A DNA stretch of 56,381 bases from JAQBQZ01 sp964406475. GTDB lineage: Bacteria > Patescibacteriota > Minisyncoccia > Phycocordibacterales > CAIRYW01. The notes under the pieces were generated by a model. It did not search any database. It saw only the letters and a program-made list of their open reading frames with translations, and had not been told where the DNA came from. Made by a program: the position numbers and the translations under genes. The stretch covers positions 1-56,381 of the forward strand of contig CAYORS010000003.1 of NCBI GenBank assembly GCA_964406475.1, given 5' to 3'. This document shows, in pieces, positions 23,238 through 32,577 of the stretch (its first letter is position 1; each line of letters starts with the position of its first letter).

Positions 23238-24563
23238 ATGAATAATATTGATTATAAAAAATATTTTTATGGTAAGAGAGTGACTCAACTCGGACTGGGA
23301 TTACTTGGTCGCGGACTTGGGGATGCGATATTTCTTGCAGAATGCGGAGCAGAGTTGATTGTGACAGATTTGAAGACTGAGGAAGATCTCAAGACATCCG
23401 TTGAAAAATTAAAAAATTTTCCAAATGTGACTCTCCATCTCGGAGGGCACAAGCTCGAAGATTTCAGAGACAGAGATTTTATTTTAAAAGGTGCTGGTGT
23501 ACCACTCGATTCAATCTATATCGAAGAGGCTCGAAAGAATAACATTCCAATAGAGATGGATGCATCACTTTTCTGTAAGCTTCTGCCGAAGGAAACACTT
23601 ATTGTGGGTGTGACGGGTACACGCGGTAAATCTACAACAACACATCTCATCAATCATATTTTGAAAACGGCAGGCAAGAAAACGATCCTTGGAGGCAATG
23701 TTCGCGATATGGCAACACTACCATATATCAAAGATGTTGCGGGCGGTGAGGTTGTGGTACTTGAGCTTGATAGTTGGCAGCTTCAAGGATTCGGAGAAAG
23801 TAAAATATCTCCTCATGTTGCAGTCTTCACCACATTTATGCCAGATCATCTAAACTATTATAGAGGTGACTTGGAGAGGTATTTTGATGACAAAGCAAAT
23901 ATCTTTAAATATCAAAATGAGAGTGACGTGCTGGTGGTAGGGGGAGACGTAAGTCAAAAATCAGAATTCAAAGGTCAAAATTGTCATTCAAAAATCAAAA
24001 TCGCCTCAATCGATATCATTCCAAAAACTTGGCAAAGCCACCTTCTGGGAGAACATAACAAGATTAATATTGCTTGTGCGATTGAGGCGTGTAGGGCATT
24101 AGGAATACCTGATGAAGATATAAGAAAAGGTGTAGAGAAGTTTGAGGGAGTAGAAGGAAGATTGCAGTTTGTAAGAGAGGTTAGGGGGATAAAAATCTAT
24201 AATGATAACAATGCTACAACGCCTGAGGCGACAATTGCAGCGCTCAAATCTTTTGAAGAAAAAATCGTTCTTTTTTGTGGTGGGGCAGACAAACAAATAC
24301 CTCTTGAACTTCTAGCACAAGAGATAAATCAAAAATGTAAAAAAGTAATTTTGCTCAGGGGTTCGGGAAGTGAGAAATTAAAACCGCTCCTTGGCGATTT
24401 TGTTGAAGTTGTGAGTTTGCAAGAAGGGGTGTCCCAGGGGCTTTTGTACTGTAACCATGGAGATATTTTGATCTTCAGCCCCGCCTTTGCTTCATTCGGA
24501 CTTTTTAAAAATGAGTACGAAAGAAATGATGAGTTTATGAGGATTGTGTCTGGATTGAAATAG
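23238..24563 (+). CDS. murD: UDP-N-acetylmuramoyl-L-alanine--D-glutamate ligase
   Basis: 441 residues, a normal MurD length. An N-terminal Rossmann-type UDP-binding start (RVTQLGLGLLGRGLGDA) is followed by the ATP loop GVTGTRGKSTTTHLIN (about residues 127-142), the central ligase motif (VVVLELDSWQLQGF, MPDHLNYY) and the C-terminal domain with YNDNNATTPEATIAAL and FCGGADKQIPLE. It adds D-glutamate to UDP-MurNAc-L-alanine in the cytoplasm, the second peptide step of peptidoglycan synthesis. murC follows after 82 bases with its own possible promoter. Confidence 0.95.
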   Translation: MNNIDYKKYFYGKRVTQLGLGLLGRGLGDAIFLAECGAELIVTDLKTEEDLKTSVEKLKNFPNVTLHLGGHKLEDFRDRDFILKGAGVPLDSIYIEEARKNNIPIEMDASLFCKLLPKETLIVGVTGTRGKSTTTHLINHILKTAGKKTILGGNVRDMATLPYIKDVAGGEVVVLELDSWQLQGFGESKISPHVAVFTTFMPDHLNYYRGDLERYFDDKANIFKYQNESDVLVVGGDVSQKSEFKGQNCHSKIKIASIDIIPKTWQSHLLGEHNKINIACAIEACRALGIPDEDIRKGVEKFEGVEGRLQFVREVRGIKIYNDNNATTPEATIAALKSFEEKIVLFCGGADKQIPLELLAQEINQKCKKVILLRGSGSEKLKPLLGDFVEVVSLQEGVSQGLLYCNHGDILIFSPAFASFGLFKNEYERNDEFMRIVSGLK

Positions 24564-24645
24564 GAATTGTTATTTTATTTGCACAAATTGAGACAGAATT
24601 GTGTAGAATAATCTATTAAATAATATATGGTATTATGTTATTTGT

Positions 24646-25947
24646 ATGGATATAAATAACATTAAAAAAATCTATTTCCTCGGTATTGGGGGTATTGGTA
24701 TGTCAGCACTTGCCAAGCTATTTAAGCATGAGGGTAAGACTGTCTCTGGTAGTGATACTGGCTTTGCCGATAGAGAAGGTCTTATTAAGGCAGGTATAGC
24801 TACTTATGAAGGGTATGATGCTCTGCATATTACATCTGATATTAATGTTGTTGTCTACACTCTTGCGACTACAGAAGACAATATCGAACTCCTAAAAGCA
24901 AAAGAACTCGGTATCAAACTTCTGTCTTATGCAGAAATGTTGGGGCAGGTATCAAAAGACAGACATACTATTGCAGTATGTGGTACACACGGTAAGACCA
25001 CAACAACCGCAATGATTGCTCATATGATGATCAAAGAAAAACTTTCTCCTTCTGTGGTTGTAGGTTCGCTTATGAGTTATGACAATAACGGCAAGATAGA
25101 GAAGACCAACTTTATTCCAGGGGAGAGTGATTTTCTGGTGGCGGAATCTTGCGAATACAAAAAATCTTTTCTCAATATCAATCCGCAGATTATTTGTATT
25201 ACCAATGTTGATGAAGACCATCTCGATTTCTATGGCAATCTGGACAATATAATCAGTGCATTTAAAGAATTCGTCGCTAAACTTCCGCTAGATGGTGTGG
25301 TGATTGCAGATCTTGAAGATCCGAATTCTAAAAAAGTAGTTGAAGGATGTAAAAGACAGGTAATAAATTCGAGAGATTTTTTGAAAGATGATATCAAGCT
25401 TCTTGTTCCTGGTCTTCATAACAGACAGAATGCTTCTGTGGCGCTTGCCCTCGCGTCATATTTTGATATACCTGAAGATTCTGCAAGGGCAGCCCTTGCA
25501 ACTTTTCCTGGGACATGGAGAAGGTTTGAATACAAAGGGATTATGAATACAATCAAAATTTATGATGATTATGGTCATCATCCTCACGAGATACGCGCAA
25601 CTCTAAACGGTGCACGAGAAATGTTCCCATCAACAAAAATTGCCGTTGCATTTGAACCTCATCTGTATTCTCGCACCAAAGAACATTTTGATGATTTTGT
25701 GCAGGTACTTGCTGATTTTGATATTGTGTTTCTTACAGATATTTATGCTGCTCGTGAAAAGTTTGATGGCACTATCTCAAGTGGACATTTGAGTGATGCG
25801 ATTATGACAAAAAATCCCAATGTGTATTATGCGCCGTCGTATAATGATCTAGTGCTTTGTATCAAAGACAAAATGCCAGAAAACAGTGTGCTCATTACAA
25901 TGGGTGCAGGAACGATTACAGAGATTGTGTCAAAACTTCTTGACTAG
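24646..25947 (+). CDS. murC: UDP-N-acetylmuramate--L-alanine ligase
   Basis: 433 residues, the family length. The N-terminal motif IYFLGIGGIGMSALAKLF and the GSD at SGSDTG bind UDP-MurNAc. The ATP loop is VCGTHGKTTTTAMIAH (about residues 106-121). Further motifs are NVDEDHLDFYGN, LHNRQNASVALALA, RRFEYKG and IYDDYGHHPHEI. It adds L-alanine to UDP-MurNAc, the step before MurD. Order here is murD then murC, and murB lies 18 kb downstream, so a partial set of muramyl-peptide genes is dispersed through this window. Confidence 0.95.
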   Translation: MDINNIKKIYFLGIGGIGMSALAKLFKHEGKTVSGSDTGFADREGLIKAGIATYEGYDALHITSDINVVVYTLATTEDNIELLKAKELGIKLLSYAEMLGQVSKDRHTIAVCGTHGKTTTTAMIAHMMIKEKLSPSVVVGSLMSYDNNGKIEKTNFIPGESDFLVAESCEYKKSFLNINPQIICITNVDEDHLDFYGNLDNIISAFKEFVAKLPLDGVVIADLEDPNSKKVVEGCKRQVINSRDFLKDDIKLLVPGLHNRQNASVALALASYFDIPEDSARAALATFPGTWRRFEYKGIMNTIKIYDDYGHHPHEIRATLNGAREMFPSTKIAVAFEPHLYSRTKEHFDDFVQVLADFDIVFLTDIYAAREKFDGTISSGHLSDAIMTKNPNVYYAPSYNDLVLCIKDKMPENSVLITMGAGTITEIVSKLLD

Positions 25948-25952
25948 CTTGT

Positions 25953-26957
25953 ATGAAAAAAAACATTTTGATTATGACAGGTATTTATTTGCCCGATATT
26001 GGGGGGCCTGCTTTGTATGCAAAAGAACTCAAAGATGTCTGGTCTGAAAAAGGATACTCTGTTAAAGTAAAATATTTTTCTTCTGTTGAAAAGATATTGC
26101 CAACAGGTTTGAGGCATCTGTATTTTGTATTTAAATCAATCTTTGTTTGGATGCAAGCTGATGTGATTGTGGTGCTCGATACGTTTAGTGTGGGGATTGG
26201 AGCTTTTTTACTTTCATATGTGTTTAAGAAAAAATATATTATTCGTACCGGGGGAGATTTTTTGTGGGAGATGTATGTTGAGCGCACAGGAAAGAAGGTA
26301 CTTCTCAAGAATTTTTATAATACAGAAAAAAACAATTTTAATAGAAAAGAAAAAATAATTTTTTATCTTACTTCCAAGGTGATTGCTCGTGCATCTTTTG
26401 TTGTTTTTTCGACAGAGTGGCAAAAAAATATATGGCTTACTCCTTATAACTTATGTCTTTCGAAGGTACATATTGTTGAAAATTGTTACACTAAAAGTAC
26501 AACAGACAAACAATATGCTTCCAAAACTTTTCTTGGTTCTACACGATCTTTGGTGTGGAAAAATCTTGATACGTTAATTGATGTTTTTAAAGATGAAGAA
26601 ATTCTGTCACAAGGTCTTGTTCTAGATACGCACAAGTATCCTCAAGATATATTTTTGGAGCATATCAAAAAAAGCTATGCTGTTATTCTAGTGTCTTTGG
26701 GAGACATTAGTCCTAATATGATATTGCAAGCAATCAAAAACAACACACCTTTTATTGTGACAGAAGAAATCGGTATTAAGGATCGTATTAAAGACATTGC
26801 GATTTTTGTTGATCCATTGGACTATTCTGATATTAAAAAGAAGATTCTGTGGCTTAATCATAAAGATAATTACGAAGTGCAAAAACAAAAGATACAGCAG
26901 TTCACATTTACACACTCTTGGGAAGATATTGCAAGAGAGCTTCTTATGTTAGCATAA
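25953..26957 (+). CDS. Glycosyltransferase family 4-like
   Basis: 334 residues. The N-terminal donor/acceptor loop GIYLPDIGGPALYAKEL is typical of GT4 enzymes. The C-terminal half is less orthodox, with FLGSTRSLVWKNLDTLIDVF and SLGDISPNMILQAIKNNTPFIVTEEIGIKDRI in place of the usual EGFG motif. First gene of the glycan cluster, five bases after murC, so probably co-transcribed with it. Confidence 0.8.
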   Translation: MKKNILIMTGIYLPDIGGPALYAKELKDVWSEKGYSVKVKYFSSVEKILPTGLRHLYFVFKSIFVWMQADVIVVLDTFSVGIGAFLLSYVFKKKYIIRTGGDFLWEMYVERTGKKVLLKNFYNTEKNNFNRKEKIIFYLTSKVIARASFVVFSTEWQKNIWLTPYNLCLSKVHIVENCYTKSTTDKQYASKTFLGSTRSLVWKNLDTLIDVFKDEEILSQGLVLDTHKYPQDIFLEHIKKSYAVILVSLGDISPNMILQAIKNNTPFIVTEEIGIKDRIKDIAIFVDPLDYSDIKKKILWLNHKDNYEVQKQKIQQFTFTHSWEDIARELLMLA

Positions 26958-26963
26958 ATTTAT

Positions 26964-28028
26964 ATGAAGATTCTTATGATTTCTCGTGATACGAAAGTCC
27001 TCGACAAAAAGTCGCCTGTTTATCTGCGAATGTGTGCATATGCCGAACTCTTTGATTCTCTTTGTGTTGTAGTTATGGGTAAAAAGCCAGGAATAGTTGA
27101 TATTGGTGAGAATGATAATTTGCATATTATTGACGGTACAAGCCGAGTGAAGTTTTTTTCTTTTTTCTTTTGTTTTGTTCTTTCGCATTATCGTATAGAC
27201 AAAAAAAGTGATTGGGTGACCACACAAGATCCTTTTGAGTCTGGTCTGCTTGGTTTGTATATTGCAAAAAAAAATAATATAAAGTTTCAGCCTCAGCTTC
27301 ACACTGATTGTTTTGGGTATTTTTATTCGCGACTTTCTTTCTTTAATTTCATAAGAAAATATATTGCACTGTATGTATTGAGGTTTGCGACACATATTCG
27401 TGTTGTCTCAAAACGCATAAAAGATTCGCTTATCGAAAACAATGTGCCAGAAAATAAAATTTCTGTTCTACCTATTTTTGTTGATATAAAAAAGTTTAAT
27501 TCAAAAGATAAGGAACAAACACAGGATCTTAGTTTTGATGCTCAATACAAAATACTTATTTCTGCACGACTTGAGAAAGAAAAAAATATCGAACTTGCAT
27601 TATCTGCTTTTTCAAAATTTTTAAGATTTTTCCCTGACGCACTACTCCTTATTGCAGGGGATGGTAAAGAGCGTCTGTGGCTTCAGAAATATGCAGAGCA
27701 TTTGAAAATCGAATCAAGAGTAAAGTTTTTGGGCTGGAGAAATGATATTGACGTACTATGTCATCTTGCAGATATGGTGCTTGTGACGTCTTTTTATGAG
27801 GGGTATTGTCTTTCTCTCGTTGAAGCAGTTGTTGCTCATACACCTGTGATTTCTACTCCTGTGGGTATTGCAGAAGAATTGCCAGTACGCATTGTACCTT
27901 ATGATCCTGGGCGTGTGGCTTTTGCGATGAAAGAGATTATTTTGAACAGACAATCATACATACAACCTGTGTTTGTTTTTGACACTGAAGAAGACTATTT
28001 GCAAAAATTTAAAAAAATTTTTTATTAA
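26964..28028 (+). CDS. Glycosyltransferase family 4
   Basis: 354 residues with a GT-B layout. The C-terminal domain is clear: ISARLEKEKNIELALSAFSKF, LLIAGDGKERLWLQKYAE, VKFLGWRNDIDVLCHLAD and TSFYEGYCLSLVEAVVAHTPVISTPVG, including the E-x7-E pair. It would add one sugar to the growing surface glycan. Six bases separate it from the previous gene and five from the next. Confidence 0.88.
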   Translation: MKILMISRDTKVLDKKSPVYLRMCAYAELFDSLCVVVMGKKPGIVDIGENDNLHIIDGTSRVKFFSFFFCFVLSHYRIDKKSDWVTTQDPFESGLLGLYIAKKNNIKFQPQLHTDCFGYFYSRLSFFNFIRKYIALYVLRFATHIRVVSKRIKDSLIENNVPENKISVLPIFVDIKKFNSKDKEQTQDLSFDAQYKILISARLEKEKNIELALSAFSKFLRFFPDALLLIAGDGKERLWLQKYAEHLKIESRVKFLGWRNDIDVLCHLADMVLVTSFYEGYCLSLVEAVVAHTPVISTPVGIAEELPVRIVPYDPGRVAFAMKEIILNRQSYIQPVFVFDTEEDYLQKFKKIFY

Positions 28029-28033
28029 AATAT

Positions 28034-28882
28034 ATGGCAACACAAAAGATTGGTTTTATTGGACAAGGTTGGATTGGTAAAAATTATGCCAATGATTTTG
28101 AGGCGCGAGGTTTTTCTGTTGTGAGGTATTCTCTTGAAGAACCTTATATTCATAACAAATCTCAGATTGCAGATTGTGATATTGTGTTTATTGCAGTACC
28201 CACACCAACCAAAGATGGTGTCTTTGATTATTCCATTGTCGAAGAAGCACTTACGCTTCTTGGTCAACATAAAATAGCAGTTATCAAATCAACTCTTTTG
28301 CCGGGCACCACAAAAAAAATACAACATCGTTTTCCTCATTTGACTATTATTGTCAATCCTGAGTTTCTTTCGGTTGCGACAGCATCACACGATGCTTCAT
28401 ATCCCACAAGAAACATTATTGGTATTCCTTGTGGCGATGATGTTCACAACAAAGCAGCTGAAGAAATAATGCGAATTTTGCCTCAAGCTCCGTTTTCTTT
28501 GGTGTGTGATTCAAGCGAAGCCGAACTTATTAAATATGCTCGCAATTGTATAGGATATGCACGTGTGCTTATGGCAAATATCTTTTATGACATATCACAA
28601 AATATTAATGTGAATTATGACAATATCAAAAATGCTATTGCTGCAGATCCTGATAATGGTCCTACATATGTGAATGCTCTTCACAAGTCAGGGCGTGGTG
28701 CCGGAGGGGAGTGTTTTATAAAAGATTTTGCCGCTTTTGCAAAGTTTTATGAAGATAGTGTCTCAGACACAAAAGGGGTGTGTATGCTTAAGGCAATGGA
28801 AGAAAAAAATATCGAATTGTTAAAAAACACAAAAAAAGACCTCACTCTTTTGAAGAGTGTATATGGTAATATTATTTTATAA
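28034..28882 (+). CDS. UDP-glucose/GDP-mannose dehydrogenase family protein, short form
   Basis: 282 residues, far shorter than the usual 400-450. The NAD-binding Rossmann start (KIGFIGQGWIGKNYANDFEARG), the VPTPTKDG loop, KSTLLPGTT, VNPEFLS and the central helix ELIKYARNCIGYARVLMAN are present, as is the Cys-containing motif GGECFIKDFAAF (Cys would be the catalytic thiol). The C-terminal UDP-binding domain is missing. It may oxidise a nucleotide sugar to a uronic acid in a simplified way, or act with another subunit. The family exists in Parcubacteria in this short form. Confidence 0.82.
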   Translation: MATQKIGFIGQGWIGKNYANDFEARGFSVVRYSLEEPYIHNKSQIADCDIVFIAVPTPTKDGVFDYSIVEEALTLLGQHKIAVIKSTLLPGTTKKIQHRFPHLTIIVNPEFLSVATASHDASYPTRNIIGIPCGDDVHNKAAEEIMRILPQAPFSLVCDSSEAELIKYARNCIGYARVLMANIFYDISQNINVNYDNIKNAIAADPDNGPTYVNALHKSGRGAGGECFIKDFAAFAKFYEDSVSDTKGVCMLKAMEEKNIELLKNTKKDLTLLKSVYGNIIL

Positions 28883-29887
28883 ATGAACATACTGATTATT
28901 ACTCAATCTGTTGACAAAAAAAATCAAGTTCTTGGTTTTTTTCATCGATGGATAGAAGAGTTTGCTCAGCAATTTGATTATGTGACTGTTATTTGTCTTG
29001 AAAAAGGAGAGTATTCTCTCCCAGATAATGTAAATGTTTTTTCACTTGGTAAAGAGTATAAAGCATCAAAGTTACAACTTATTTTTAATTTTTATAAATA
29101 TGTGTGGGGACAACGGGACAGGTATGATGTTGTGTTTGTACATATGAATCCTGTCTATGTTATTTTGGGATCGTTACTGTGGTTCGTGTTAAATAAAAAG
29201 GTGGGTTTATGGTACACACACAAACATATTGATATAAAATTGAGGATTGCTACTCTATTATCTGATTTTATATTTACTGCATCAGAAGAAAGTTTCCGAT
29301 TAAAAACAAAAAAACGTTATGTTTTAGGTCATGGCATTGATACGCGGCTTTTTTGTCCTAGGCCACACAGTATGTCGTATAAAATAGTGACAGTAGGAAG
29401 AATTGCTGAAACAAAAAAACTAATTGAGATTTTTCGGGTATTTAAAAAACTAAAAGAACTCAACAGTGCATATACTCTTACGATTATTGGAGATGCTATT
29501 TTGCCAAGGGATTTTGAGTACAAAAAGAAACTTATTGATTGTATTGCAAGCGAACGTCACAAAGATTCTGTTATATTGCTTGGAAATAAAAGCCAGTCTG
29601 AATTGGCTACATTACTTCCTTCATATGATATATTCATCAATATGAGTCATACAGGAAGTGTAGATAAGGCTCTCTTGGAGGCGGCAGCTTCCGGGCTGTA
29701 TATTGTAACTTCCAATGAAGCCTTCAAGAGTATTTTTCCTTTTGCATATGTTGAAGAAACCACCAATGCTTTGGTTGAAAAAATATTGCACATTCAAAAT
29801 GTATCAAGCGAACACATAAGAGAGATTATTGTTAAAAGTTTTGACTTGACTACGTTGCTTCAAAAAATCAAAAAAAATTATGAATAA
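28883..29887 (+). CDS. Glycosyltransferase family 4-like
   Basis: 334 residues. N-terminus ILIITQSVDKKNQVLGFFHRWIEEFA; C-terminal half VGRIAETKKLIEIFRVFKKL, TIIGDAILPRDFEYKKKL, LLGNKSQSELATLLPSYDIFIN and TGSVDKALLEAAASGLYIVTSN, which is the GT4 donor region with the acidic pair relaxed (D-x3-E). It begins one base after the dehydrogenase stop and overlaps the following gene by eight bases. Confidence 0.83.
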   Translation: MNILIITQSVDKKNQVLGFFHRWIEEFAQQFDYVTVICLEKGEYSLPDNVNVFSLGKEYKASKLQLIFNFYKYVWGQRDRYDVVFVHMNPVYVILGSLLWFVLNKKVGLWYTHKHIDIKLRIATLLSDFIFTASEESFRLKTKKRYVLGHGIDTRLFCPRPHSMSYKIVTVGRIAETKKLIEIFRVFKKLKELNSAYTLTIIGDAILPRDFEYKKKLIDCIASERHKDSVILLGNKSQSELATLLPSYDIFINMSHTGSVDKALLEAAASGLYIVTSNEAFKSIFPFAYVEETTNALVEKILHIQNVSSEHIREIIVKSFDLTTLLQKIKKNYE

Positions 29888-31109
29888 AAAAATACTTGTT
29901 GTTTGTCCAAGTTTACCTTTTCCCTTAACAGGTGCTGAACAAAGTGATAGAGCGTATGGTATTTTGCAGTTAAAAAGATTAGGGTTTGATGTTTCAATCC
30001 TTGCAAAAGCATACCCTCGACATCAAGAAACTTTGAAGGAAGCAGAGCAGTTTTTTGGAGTTCCTATTGTTACTGTATCGTATAAATATCAAAAGTGTAA
30101 CAATTTTTTTGATTTGTTTAAAAAATACACACGCTTTTTCTTGAACATTCTTTATATTGATGGTGCGGCGTTTGAGTTTAGTGACAATGAGATGAAGCAA
30201 AAATTATCTACTCTTCTCAAAGATTGGAAACCTGACCTTGTGTGGTTCGAGTATACATACCTGTGGCCTCTGTATGATCTTGTAAAGGCGCACAACGTTC
30301 CTATCATAACTCGTTCTGCAAATTTTGAACCTCAGCATTTTTTAGAAGAGGGGGGGCATGGTTTTTTGAGTCAAATTATGTATTTTATAAAGATGAAAGG
30401 TGAAATAAAAACAATCACTAATTCTTCACATATCTTTGCAATCACACCAAAAGAGAAAAAAATTTATGACAAATTAACAAAAACACCAGTGTCGGTGCTA
30501 CCTTTGCGAGGGCTTTACCAGTGTTTTTTGCAAGTACCTCATTCATATAATTATAAGAAAAAGATCAATGTGTTTTTTATGGGTTCAACATACAATGTGT
30601 CTCATAATTACAAAGATCTTTCTTTTATTTTAAAAGAGATAATTCCGCTGTTGCGACAAAGACTTGATGGACGCTTCGTCTTTCATATTTTAGGCAAAAA
30701 AATTCCAAAAGAGTGCGAAGTGTATTTAGGTGATGATGTCTTATATGATGGATATGTTGATGATTTGTACACAACTCTCCAAGATATGGATGTTGCATGT
30801 ATTCCGTCGCTTGGTGGTTGTGGTATGCAACAAAAGATATTTGAGTCATTGTGTTTAGGGATTCCAACTGTAACTTCAGAAAGAGGGGTTGCCCACTATC
30901 CCTTTGTTCATGGGACACATCTTCTTACTGCGCAGTCTGCAGAAGAGTTTGTGTGGTCAATAGAAGTTTTGTGTGATGAAAAAGAAAGATCTCGTATAGG
31001 CACAAGCGCTCGTTTTTTGAGTCGAGAGCTCTTTGAAAGAAAAGTGATTGATGGTATTGTATATAACGTTATTTCTGATGTTATGACTTCTTATGAACAA
31101 AAACACTAA
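29880..31109 (+). CDS. Glycosyltransferase, GT4-like
   Basis: 409 residues. N-terminus ILVVCPSLPFPLTGAEQSDRAYGILQ is characteristic of GT4 enzymes of the 'glycosyltransferase' PEP-CTERM/WcaL kind. The C-terminal region has VFFMGSTYNVSHNYKDLSFIL, YDGYVDDLYTTLQDMDVACIPSLGGCGMQQKIFESLCLGIPTVTSE, a good donor site with an E-x7 spacing to E. It overlaps both neighbours (8 and 17 bases), showing tight co-translation. Confidence 0.83.
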   Translation: MNKKILVVCPSLPFPLTGAEQSDRAYGILQLKRLGFDVSILAKAYPRHQETLKEAEQFFGVPIVTVSYKYQKCNNFFDLFKKYTRFFLNILYIDGAAFEFSDNEMKQKLSTLLKDWKPDLVWFEYTYLWPLYDLVKAHNVPIITRSANFEPQHFLEEGGHGFLSQIMYFIKMKGEIKTITNSSHIFAITPKEKKIYDKLTKTPVSVLPLRGLYQCFLQVPHSYNYKKKINVFFMGSTYNVSHNYKDLSFILKEIIPLLRQRLDGRFVFHILGKKIPKECEVYLGDDVLYDGYVDDLYTTLQDMDVACIPSLGGCGMQQKIFESLCLGIPTVTSERGVAHYPFVHGTHLLTAQSAEEFVWSIEVLCDEKERSRIGTSARFLSRELFERKVIDGIVYNVISDVMTSYEQKH

Positions 31110-32574
31110 AATCCCATGTTCGGTTGGTATTCTTACTCTCAATTCAGCAGGGGGACTACGTAAGTGTCTTGCTTCTCTTAAGGATTTTGAAGAAATTGTT
31201 ATTTGTGATGGCAACAGTACTGATGAAACGAAGAGTATTGCTTTGGAGTTTGGCGCAAAAATAATCCCTCAGTATGATTCATTCCGACCCTCTCTTCCTT
31301 GTGTTAAAGATAAAGCGTCTGTACGCCAAAAGAATATGGAAGCAAGTACACTCGATTGGTATTTTTTTATGGACTCAGATGATACTCTTTCGGAAGAAGT
31401 GGTTCAAGAAATACGTCAGATTACTCAAAACCCTCACATCAAACATTTTGCGTATAAAATGCCTACTCGAATTTTTATTGGAGAAAAAGAAATTTTACAC
31501 GAGGCATCTTACCCTTCGTATCAATTGCGGTTAGTGCACAAAAGCATTAATCCATACTTTAAAGGAGATGTGCATGAGAGAATTGTTTTTGATGAAAAAA
31601 AATACAGTACAGGAACATTGTCTCATTATTATAACTTTGTTTGGTCTGAGGAGAGAGTTCGTCATTTTCCGGCATATCTCAAACGTTATGCGTATTGGGA
31701 GACAGAGTTTGTTGATTATAGATGTTTTAGTGACTTTTTTTTGAAAGGTGTTGTGCGTCGAGTAGGGATTATTTGCAAATATCTTTTTTATCGGTTGCCG
31801 TTTATGTATATGAGGTTTGGGTTTAAGGATTCTATGCCTCTTTCTATTGAGCTTTCGATTGTACGGTATCACGGTATTATTTTGCGGAGACTTATTTCTG
31901 TCTACGTTTCTTCTCGAAATTTTTTTGTTTTTGTGAAGGAAACATTAAAAGGTAAAGATATTTACCGAATTATAAATAACATACCTCTTTTTCGAAAGGA
32001 GATTTTTGGTGAAATACTCGATATCGGATGTGGAACTACAAAGCCTAGTTATTATCGGTTTTTTAGGATGCCAAAGTTTCATTTTATTTCCTCGGTAGAC
32101 ATTGATCAAAAAAGAAATCCAACCTTTGTGTGCGATCTCAACAAAGAAAGCATCCCTTCGCAAGATGATGCTTTTGATTTTGTTTTAGCTTTTAATGTCT
32201 TCGAACATCTCTCGGATCGTCAACATGCTTTGGGAGAGGTTTTTCGTGTTCTCAAAAAAGGAGGGAGGCTAATAGGGTGTGTTCCGTTTTTGGTTAATGT
32301 TCATCCAGATCCTTTTGATTATGTAAGGTATACATCTGACGAACTTAATGCTTTTTTTGCAAAAGCTGGTTTCAGCTCTATCTCAATAACCGCGATTGGT
32401 GTCGGTCCTTTTACGGTTGCGTATTCAATGGTGGAATGGATCTTGCCTCGTGTTGTCAAAATATTTTTGTATCCGGTGGTGTATATGACAGATGTCTTAC
32501 TTCAAAAAATATGGAAAAAAGACAATCTGCGAGAAAAATATCCTCTTGCTTATTTGTTTGATGTAAAAAAATAA
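31093..32574 (+). CDS. Fusion of GT2 glycosyltransferase and SAM-dependent methyltransferase
   Basis: 493 residues. Residues about 1-250 are a GT-A, KdtX/WaaE-like family 2 transferase: VGILTLNSAGGLRKCLASLKD, IVICDGNSTDET, FFMDSDDTLSEEVVQEI (DSDD-type metal site) and KGDVHERIVF. Residues about 310-493 are a class I methyltransferase: EILDIGCGTTKPSYYRFF (motif I), VCDLNKESIPSQDDAFDFVLAFNVFEHLSDRQHALGEVFRVLKKGGRLIG and FDYVRYTSDELNAFFAKAGF. The protein could add and then methylate one sugar. The combination is uncommon. It overlaps the upstream gene by 17 bases. Confidence 0.85.
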   Translation: MNKNTKIPCSVGILTLNSAGGLRKCLASLKDFEEIVICDGNSTDETKSIALEFGAKIIPQYDSFRPSLPCVKDKASVRQKNMEASTLDWYFFMDSDDTLSEEVVQEIRQITQNPHIKHFAYKMPTRIFIGEKEILHEASYPSYQLRLVHKSINPYFKGDVHERIVFDEKKYSTGTLSHYYNFVWSEERVRHFPAYLKRYAYWETEFVDYRCFSDFFLKGVVRRVGIICKYLFYRLPFMYMRFGFKDSMPLSIELSIVRYHGIILRRLISVYVSSRNFFVFVKETLKGKDIYRIINNIPLFRKEIFGEILDIGCGTTKPSYYRFFRMPKFHFISSVDIDQKRNPTFVCDLNKESIPSQDDAFDFVLAFNVFEHLSDRQHALGEVFRVLKKGGRLIGCVPFLVNVHPDPFDYVRYTSDELNAFFAKAGFSSISITAIGVGPFTVAYSMVEWILPRVVKIFLYPVVYMTDVLLQKIWKKDNLREKYPLAYLFDVKK

Positions 32575-32577
32575 TTT

